A program made the translations under genes and the position numbers. Below are positions 34,237 to 39,559 of a DNA stretch of 39,559 bases, in pieces. The stretch comes from Curvibacter delicatus NBRC 14919 (GTDB lineage: Bacteria; Pseudomonadota; Gammaproteobacteria; Burkholderiales; Burkholderiaceae_C), in NCBI RefSeq assembly GCF_001592265.1, contig NZ_BCWP01000032.1:1-39559 (forward strand), given 5' to 3'. The notes under the pieces are model-generated. The model saw only the letters and a list, made by a program, of their open reading frames with translations, had not been told where the DNA came from and ran no database searches. Numbering within the stretch: the first letter of the stretch is position 1; every line of letters starts with the position of its first letter.

Positions 34237-34878
34237 ATGAACGCCCAGACTGAACGCTTGCTGCTCGATGGCCCGGTCGGGACCATCGAGGCCCTGAGCG
34301 ACGCGCCGCAACTGGCGGCAGGCGCCGCGCCTCGCGGTGTGGCTGTCATTGCGCATCCGCATCCCCTGTTCGGCGGCACCATGGACAACAAGGTGGTACA
34401 GACACTGGCGCGTGCCTTCGTGCAGTGCGGTTGGCGCGCTGTGCGCTTCAATTTCCGGGGTGTTGGCGCGACCGCGGGGGCGCACGATGAAGGGCGGGGT
34501 GAAGCGCAGGATCTGCTCGCCGTGGTGCAGCAATGCGCCCCGGAGGGCCCGTTGGCGCTGGCCGGCTTTTCCTTTGGCTCCTTCGTCATGAGCCAGGCGC
34601 TGCTGTCCTTGTGGCCGCAGCGGCAGATCGAGAAGCTGGTGTTCGTGGGGACGGCGGCCAGCCGCTTCCAGGTCGCCACGCTGCCGCCCGAGGTGCATGA
34701 GCGCACACTGGTGGTTCACGGCGAGCATGACGACACCGTGCCCCTGAGTTCCGTCATGGACTGGGCGCGCCCGCAAGTGTTGCCGGTGACCGTGATTCCT
34801 GGCGGCAGCCATTTCTTCCATGGGCAATTGCCTCTTCTGAAAAACCTGGTGGTTCGCCACCTCAGTTCACCTGTCTGA
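34237..34878 (+). CDS. alpha/beta hydrolase (COG2945-like)
   Basis: A 213-residue hydrolase. The opening VAVIAHPHPLFGGTMDNKVV and FNFRGVGATAGAHDEGRGE are typical of the small alpha/beta hydrolases of COG2945. Nucleophile Ser112 is in GFSFGS, an acid is in HGEHDDTVP and the His is in GGSHFFHG. The substrate is unknown. Its stop overlaps the start of the carboxypeptidase gene by one base (TGATG). Confidence 0.88.
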   Translation: MNAQTERLLLDGPVGTIEALSDAPQLAAGAAPRGVAVIAHPHPLFGGTMDNKVVQTLARAFVQCGWRAVRFNFRGVGATAGAHDEGRGEAQDLLAVVQQCAPEGPLALAGFSFGSFVMSQALLSLWPQRQIEKLVFVGTAASRFQVATLPPEVHERTLVVHGEHDDTVPLSSVMDWARPQVLPVTVIPGGSHFFHGQLPLLKNLVVRHLSSPV

Positions 34879-36080
34879 TGAAAAAACTGTTTCTTGCCCT
34901 GACGACTGTTTTGTCTTTGTGTGTGGCCAGCGTTTCTGCCACGGCCCAGGGGATGCCGCAGCCGCCCGAAATCGCGGCGCGCTCTTATTTGCTGCTGGAT
35001 GTCACGGCCAACCAGATGCTGGCGGCCAAGGACATCGACAGCCCGGTGGAGCCGGCCTCGCTGACCAAGCTGATGACGGCTTATCTGGTGTTCGATGCCT
35101 TACGTGCCAGGAAGATCGATCTCAAGCAAACGCTGCCGGTGAGCGAGCGCGCCTGGCGCATGCCGGGGTCCCGCATGTTTATCGACCCGAAGATGAAGGT
35201 GCCGGTGGAAGACCTGATCAAGGGCATGATCGTGCAGTCCGGCAACGATGCCACGATGGCCTTGGCGGAGGGCGTGGGGGGCTCGGCCGAGCGCTTTGTG
35301 CAACTCATGAACGAGCAGGCCAAGGCCTTGGGCATGAAGAACACGGGCTACAAGAATCCGGAAGGGTTGACCGAGGCCGGCCACACCACCACTGCACGCG
35401 ACCTGAGCATTCTGGCCACGCGGCTGATGCGCGACTTCCCGGAATATGTGCACTACTACGCCATTCGCAAATACCGTTATGAAGGAACGCCGGCGGCCAA
35501 CGACTCGAATCGCAATTTGCTGCTGTTCCGCGATCCGACGGTTGACGGCCTCAAGACCGGCCACACCGAGGCCGCCGGCTACTGCCTGATAGCCACGGCC
35601 AAGCGTGACTTTCCCAATCTGGGCAAACCAGGTGCCGCACTAGGCTCACCTGACGCCAGTGGTCCCCGTCGCCTGCTGTCCATCGTGCTCGGCACCGCCA
35701 GCGAGCAGGCGCGCGCCAACGAGTCGCAGAAATTGCTGAACTGGGGCTACACCGCGTTTGAGGCGGTCAAGCTGTTCGAGGCCAATCAGGCGGTGGTGAC
35801 GCCGAGTGTCTGGAAGGGGAAATCCTCGAAAGTGGGCCTGGGCCAGCCGCAAGCCATTGTGGTGGCGGTGCCGGCCGGTACGGCTGCGCGGCTGAAGACG
35901 GCCGTGGTGCGGGCGGATCCCCTGGTGGCCCCCTTCCCGAAAGGGCAGCAGCTGGCCACGCTGAAGGTGACATCAGGTGAGCAATCACTTGTCGATGTGC
36001 CGCTGCTGGCACTGGAGGCGGTTGACCAAGCCGGTGTGCTGGGACGCGCTTGGGATGCCGTCCGCCTGTGGATCAAATGA
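34878..36080 (+). CDS. dacA: D-alanyl-D-alanine carboxypeptidase (PBP5/6 type)
   Basis: A 400-residue low-molecular-mass penicillin-binding protein that trims the terminal D-Ala of peptidoglycan side chains and so limits cross-linking. The signal peptide (about 1-24) is followed by SxxK Ser61-Lys64 (EPASLTKLMTAYL), SGN at 121-123 and KTG at 226-228 (VDGLKTGHTEAAGYC). A beta-rich C-terminal domain (about 295-385) and a final amphipathic helix (VLGRAWDAVRLWIK) probably hold it to the inner membrane. The start shares a base with the previous stop; no separate ribosome site is seen. It is followed by the str operon promoter. Confidence 0.95.
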   Translation: MKKLFLALTTVLSLCVASVSATAQGMPQPPEIAARSYLLLDVTANQMLAAKDIDSPVEPASLTKLMTAYLVFDALRARKIDLKQTLPVSERAWRMPGSRMFIDPKMKVPVEDLIKGMIVQSGNDATMALAEGVGGSAERFVQLMNEQAKALGMKNTGYKNPEGLTEAGHTTTARDLSILATRLMRDFPEYVHYYAIRKYRYEGTPAANDSNRNLLLFRDPTVDGLKTGHTEAAGYCLIATAKRDFPNLGKPGAALGSPDASGPRRLLSIVLGTASEQARANESQKLLNWGYTAFEAVKLFEANQAVVTPSVWKGKSSKVGLGQPQAIVVAVPAGTAARLKTAVVRADPLVAPFPKGQQLATLKVTSGEQSLVDVPLLALEAVDQAGVLGRAWDAVRLWIK

Positions 36081-36133
36081 GTCAGAAGACTCGTTGAAAG
36101 TGAGTGGGCACTACGCCGTCTGCATTAAAACCA

Positions 36134-36162
36134 TTGCGGTGATCGGGGTCTGCTGATACACT
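36134..36162 (+). promoter_or_regulatory. candidate rpsL (str operon) promoter
   Basis: TTGCGG (36134-36139), 17-nt spacer, TACACT (36157-36162) preceded by TGCTGA, an extended -10 feel. It gives a leader of about 60 nt before rpsL. A 6-bp hairpin TTCGGA-ATT-TCCGAA (36172-36186) lies in that leader, and GAGGGA at about 36217 serves as ribosome site. Confidence 0.5.
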
Positions 36163-36231
36163 AGAAGGCTTTTCGGAATTTCCGAAGGGTTTCACGTTTT
36201 CGTTTTTTCAAACGTTGAGGGACGTTTTTCA

Positions 36232-36609
36232 ATGCCAACCATTAACCAGCTCGTGCGTCAGGGGCGTGAGGTCGAAACGACCAAGTCCAAAAGCCCTGCG
36301 ATGCAAAACTCTCCACAGCGCCGTGGTGTCTGCACCCGTGTGTACACCACGACGCCTAAAAAGCCTAACTCCGCTTTGCGTAAGGTCGCCAAGGTGCGCC
36401 TGACCAACGGTTTTGAGGTCATCTCCTACATCGGCGGTGAAGGCCACAACCTGCAGGAACACTCCGTGGTGCTCGTGCGCGGTGGTCGTGTCAAGGACTT
36501 GCCGGGTGTGCGTTACCACATCGTGCGCGGTTCGCTGGACCTGCAGGGCGTGAAAGACCGCAAGCAGTCGCGTTCCAAGTACGGTGCGAAGAAGCCCAAG
36601 GCCAAATAA
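36232..36609 (+). CDS. rpsL: 30S ribosomal protein S12
   Basis: A 125-residue decoding-centre protein. [33 protein letters not shown] and the end [14 protein letters not shown]-type tail are diagnostic. The streptomycin-site lysines Lys43 and Lys88 are wild type, so no classical resistance substitution is present. First gene of rpsL-rpsG-fusA. Preceded here by a carboxypeptidase gene, not directly by rpoC. Confidence 0.98.
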   Translation: MPTINQLVRQGREVETTKSKSPAMQNSPQRRGVCTRVYTTTPKKPNSALRKVAKVRLTNGFEVISYIGGEGHNLQEHSVVLVRGGRVKDLPGVRYHIVRGSLDLQGVKDRKQSRSKYGAKKPKAK

Positions 36610-36775
36610 AAGCCCTGGTTTCCAGCATTCGATCGGTGCTGTTTCCCGCGTGGCGCGGAGATGCAGCGAAGTGACCCGAAGCGCCAAATCGTTGGTGTGG
36701 GTCGAGTAAGTGGAAGTTTTAGATAACTTTCGCGGTGTCTGAAAAGATGCCAACTGAAGCAATATGAGGTGAAAT
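36610..36775. promoter_or_regulatory. rpsL-rpsG intergenic spacer, possible S7 control site
   Basis: A 166-bp non-coding spacer within the operon, longer than most within-operon gaps here. In E. coli protein S7 binds this intergenic region to repress its own operon. I see no obvious E. coli-like S7 site, so regulation is an inference from position only. GAGGTG precedes the rpsG ATG. Confidence 0.3.
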
Positions 36776-37246
36776 ATGCCACGTCGTCGCGAAGTCCCTA
36801 AACGTGAAATCCTGCCGGATCCGAAATTCGGCAATGTCGAGCTCTCCAAGTTCATGAACGTGATCATGGAAGGCGGCAAAAAAGCGGTTGCCGAGCGCAT
36901 CATTTACGGCGCCCTCGAAACCATTGAGCAGAAGACCGGCAAAGACCCGCTGGAGCTCTTCACCACCGCCATCAACAACGTCAAGCCGATGGTTGAGGTG
37001 AAGTCCCGTCGCGTTGGTGGTGCCAACTACCAGGTGCCGGTTGAGGTGCGCCCCGTCCGTCGCTTGGCTCTCTCCATGCGCTGGATCAAGGAAGCTGCCC
37101 GCAAGCGCGGTGAGAAGTCCATGGCCCTGCGTCTGGCCAATGAATTGATGGAAGCCGTGGAAGGTCGTGGCGGCGCCATGAAGAAGCGTGACGAAGTGCA
37201 CCGTATGGCTGAGGCCAACAAGGCCTTCTCGCACTTCCGTTTCTAA
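36776..37246 (+). CDS. rpsG: 30S ribosomal protein S7
   Basis: A 156-residue primary assembly protein for the 30S head. [56 protein letters not shown] and the end [17 protein letters not shown] are typical. The length is normal. It has a GAGGTG ribosome site. The next gene, fusA, starts 69 nt later after a perfect hairpin. Confidence 0.98.
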   Translation: MPRRREVPKREILPDPKFGNVELSKFMNVIMEGGKKAVAERIIYGALETIEQKTGKDPLELFTTAINNVKPMVEVKSRRVGGANYQVPVEVRPVRRLALSMRWIKEAARKRGEKSMALRLANELMEAVEGRGGAMKKRDEVHRMAEANKAFSHFRF

Positions 37247-37270
37247 GCTCCACTGCCCCAACTGGTGTGC

Positions 37271-37291
37271 AGGCCCGCCGTGTGCGGGCCT
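37271..37291 (+). other. 8-bp hairpin between rpsG and fusA
   Basis: AGGCCCGC-CGTGT-GCGGGCCT is a perfect stem with a 5-nt loop, without a following T-run. It may tune fusA relative to rpsG by partial termination or by protecting the RNA end. Confidence 0.5.
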
Positions 37292-37315
37292 TCCCCGTTT
37301 CAACGAAAGAACATC

Positions 37316-39418
37316 ATGGCACGCAATACCCCCATTGAGCGCTACCGCAATATCGGTATCTCGGCGCACATTGACGCCGGCAAGACCACCACGACCGAGC
37401 GTATCCTTTTTTATACCGGCGTGAATCACAAGATTGGTGAGGTGCACGACGGCGCCGCCACCATGGACTGGATGGAGCAGGAGCAGGAGCGTGGCATCAC
37501 GATCACCTCCGCTGCCACCACCTGCTTCTGGAAGGGTATGGACAATTCCTTCCCCGAGCACCGTTTCAACATCATCGATACCCCCGGCCACGTGGACTTC
37601 ACGATTGAAGTGGAGCGTTCCATGCGCGTGCTGGACGGCGCCTGCATGGTCTATTGCGCTGTGGGCGGCGTGCAGCCCCAGTCGGAAACCGTGTGGCGTC
37701 AGGCTAATAAGTACAAGGTGCCGCGTCTGGCCTTTGTGAACAAGATGGACCGTACCGGTGCCAACTTCTTCAAGGTCGTGGACCAGATGAAGCTGCGCCT
37801 GAAGGCCAACCCCGTGCCGATCGTGATCCCGATCGGTGCTGAGGAAGGTTTCAAGGGTGTGGTCGATCTGCGCAAGATGAAGGCCATCATCTGGGACGAG
37901 GCTTCCCAGGGCATGAAGTTCACCTTCGAAGAGATCCCGGCTGACCTCGTTCCGCTGGCCAAGGAGTGGCGCGAGAAGATGGTGGAAGCTGCAGCCGAAG
38001 CCTCTGAAGAGCTGATGAACAAGTACCTGGAAGAAGGCGACTTGTCCGAGGCCGAGATCACCGCTGGTCTGCGTCAGCGTACGCTGGCTACGGAAATTCA
38101 GCCCATGCTGTGCGGTACCGCCTTCAAGAACAAGGGCGTTCAGCGCATGCTGGATGCTGTGGTCGAGCTGCTGCCTTCGCCGGTGGATGTGCCCCCGGTT
38201 CCTGGCTTCGATGAAGAAGAGAAGGAAGTCACCCGCAAGGCGGATGACAACGAGAAGTTCTCGGCGCTCGCATTCAAGTTGATGACGGACCCCTTTGTGG
38301 GCCAGTTGACTTTTGTGCGTGTGTACTCCGGCGTTCTGAAAAAGGGCGACACCGTGTACAACGCGGTGCGCGGCAAGAAAGAGCGTATCGGCCGTATCGT
38401 GCAAATGCACGCCAACAACCGCGAAGAAGTGGAAGAAATCCGCGCCGGCGACATCGCTGCTTGCGTGGGCCTGAAGGATGTGACCACGGGTGAAACCCTG
38501 TGCGATCCCGCTGCTGTGATCACCCTGGAGCGCATGGTGTTCCCTGAGCCGGTGATTCGTCAGGCTGTGGAGCCGAAGTCCAAGGCAGACCAGGAAAAGA
38601 TGGGTATTGCGCTGCAGCGTCTGGCGGCAGAAGATCCGTCGTTCCGCGTGCAGACCGACGAAGAGTCCGGTCAGACCATCATTGGCGGCATGGGCGAGCT
38701 GCACCTCGAAATCATCGTGGACCGCATGAAGCGCGAATTTGGCGTGGAAGCCAATGTGGGCAAGCCGCAAGTGGCTTACCGCGAAACCATCCGCAAGGGT
38801 GTGGCCGACGTCGAAGGCAAGTTCGTTCGTCAGTCCGGCGGTAAGGGTCAATACGGTCACGTGGTGTTCCGCGTCGAGCCGAACGAGGCGGGCAAGGGTT
38901 TCGAGTTTCTCGATGAAATCAAGGGCGGCGTGGTGCCGCGTGAATTCATCCCGGCCGTGGAAAAGGGCGTGATCGAGGCCCTGAACTCTGGCGTGCTGGC
39001 CGGCTACCCGGTGGTGGACGTCAAGGTGGCGTTGACTTTCGGTTCCTACCACGATGTGGATTCGAACGAAAACGCGTTCAAGATGGCCGCTATCTTCGGT
39101 TTCAAGGAAGCCTGTAAGAAGGCCAACCCGGTCATCCTTGAGCCCATGATGGCTGTGGAAGTGGAAACGCCGGAAGACTACGCCGGTAACGTGATGGGTG
39201 ACCTGTCTTCCCGTCGCGGCATGGTGCAGGGCATGGACGACATGGTGGGTGGCGGCAAGGCCATCAAGGCCGAGGTCCCGCTGCCCGAAATGTTCGGCTA
39301 CTCGACCACGCTGCGTTCCATGTCGCAAGGCCGCGCAACGTACACGATGGAGTTCAAGCACTACGCCGAAGCACCGCGTAACGTGGCCGAGGCCATCATG
39401 GCCGCTCGCGCCAAGTAA
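37316..39418 (+). CDS. fusA: elongation factor G
   Basis: A 700-residue GTPase that drives ribosomal translocation and, with RRF, recycling. Motifs: G1 [12 protein letters not shown] (about 17-28), the switch region [12 protein letters not shown]3 [10 protein letters not shown]4 NKMDR, then domains II-V. The ATG at 37316 matches the family; a frame opening 51 nt upstream would read the hairpin. Complete, no truncation. Followed by an intrinsic terminator. Confidence 0.98.
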   Translation: MARNTPIERYRNIGISAHIDAGKTTTTERILFYTGVNHKIGEVHDGAATMDWMEQEQERGITITSAATTCFWKGMDNSFPEHRFNIIDTPGHVDFTIEVERSMRVLDGACMVYCAVGGVQPQSETVWRQANKYKVPRLAFVNKMDRTGANFFKVVDQMKLRLKANPVPIVIPIGAEEGFKGVVDLRKMKAIIWDEASQGMKFTFEEIPADLVPLAKEWREKMVEAAAEASEELMNKYLEEGDLSEAEITAGLRQRTLATEIQPMLCGTAFKNKGVQRMLDAVVELLPSPVDVPPVPGFDEEEKEVTRKADDNEKFSALAFKLMTDPFVGQLTFVRVYSGVLKKGDTVYNAVRGKKERIGRIVQMHANNREEVEEIRAGDIAACVGLKDVTTGETLCDPAAVITLERMVFPEPVIRQAVEPKSKADQEKMGIALQRLAAEDPSFRVQTDEESGQTIIGGMGELHLEIIVDRMKREFGVEANVGKPQVAYRETIRKGVADVEGKFVRQSGGKGQYGHVVFRVEPNEAGKGFEFLDEIKGGVVPREFIPAVEKGVIEALNSGVLAGYPVVDVKVALTFGSYHDVDSNENAFKMAAIFGFKEACKKANPVILEPMMAVEVETPEDYAGNVMGDLSSRRGMVQGMDDMVGGGKAIKAEVPLPEMFGYSTTLRSMSQGRATYTMEFKHYAEAPRNVAEAIMAARAK

Positions 39419-39425
39419 GTGACTC

Positions 39426-39458
39426 GCCCCGGGCTGACAAGCCCGGGGCATTCTTTTT
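39426..39458 (+). terminator. intrinsic terminator after fusA
   Basis: A perfect 10-bp stem GCCCCGGGCT-GACA-AGCCCGGGGC followed by ATTCTTTTT. It closes rpsL-rpsG-fusA, although in many bacteria tuf and the S10 cluster follow directly. Confidence 0.88.
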
Positions 39459-39559
39459 GTCTGCGATCTGGTGCCGCCCTGTTCCCGTGCGGGGCGATCA
39501 AGCAATCAGATGCAAACGTTAAACCAACACACGGGAATTGTTCTTTGGAGAACTGGAAA
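39459..39559 (+). promoter_or_regulatory. leader of the next gene, cut by the window end
   Basis: The last bases contain GGAG at 39547-39550, spaced to place a start codon at about 39560, just outside the window. By synteny the next gene is expected to be tuf or rpsJ. No promoter boxes are assigned with confidence. Confidence 0.35.

Noticed and set aside
36719-39505. 928-codon open frame on the minus strand opposite fusA
   Set aside because: It is the mirror of highly conserved fusA and rpsG codons in GC-rich DNA. The translation is His/Leu/Gly-rich without domains.

Overview
The window reads as the chromosome of a high-GC (roughly mid-60s percent, estimated by eye) betaproteobacterium of the order Burkholderiales, most likely family Comamonadaceae. 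The reasons are the gatCAB cluster divergent from mreBCD-mrdA, the Mla-type lipid transporter with a STAS-fused permease, the str operon, and a family of short degenerate repeats and hairpin-rich intergenic elements that I associate from memory with that family. Nearly all DNA is coding. Genes are tightly packed, often with start/stop overlaps. No tRNA, rRNA, CRISPR array, insertion sequence or prophage was seen.

Layout. 1-4050: the 3' part of a GGDEF/EAL c-di-GMP enzyme, then exodeoxyribonuclease III and orotate phosphoribosyltransferase, whose start codons overlap on opposite strands, and a DUF4124 envelope protein. 4060-12130: gatCAB (Glu/Asp-tRNA amidotransferase, minus strand) divergent from mreB-mreC-mreD-mrdA (rod-shape morphogenesis). 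12118-18737: a TSUP permease, a GMC oxidoreductase, mmsA, a divergent LysR regulator and an isolated low-GC DUF2971 gene. 18829-21853: a DASS anion transporter, a glycine-zipper protein with three 24-residue repeats, and a crotonase. 21976-25540: a four-gene MCE/Mla phospholipid transport operon. 25585-29782: MaoC hydratase plus SDR (minus), divergent from an HCCA-isomerase-like protein, a dienelactone hydrolase, an amidohydrolase and a LON-domain protein. 29785-34235: CorA, hemB, hemJ, a VanZ-like protein and a [2Fe-2S] protein. 34237-39559: an alpha/beta hydrolase, a D,D-carboxypeptidase, then rpsL-rpsG-fusA with an intrinsic terminator and the leader of the next gene.

How genes work together. 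Several sets serve envelope growth and upkeep (mreBCD-mrdA, the carboxypeptidase, the Mla operon). hemB and hemJ are two heme-pathway enzymes sharing one divergent region. gatCAB and rpsL-rpsG-fusA serve translation. mmsA with the GMC oxidoreductase, and the SDR/MaoC/isomerase/dienelactone hydrolase group, look catabolic.

The most unusual signal is a family of five degenerate copies of a roughly 60-bp element (12916, 17220, 24904, 28211, 30930). Four overlap protein-coding sequence: two form most of the signal peptides of exported proteins, in opposite orientations, one encodes the extreme C-terminus of HemB, and one sits in frame inside a LysR regulator. A separate class of GC-rich multi-hairpin elements lies at 10046-10150 and 14984-15142. 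Two candidate structured small RNAs end in intrinsic terminators at 12981 and 32222.
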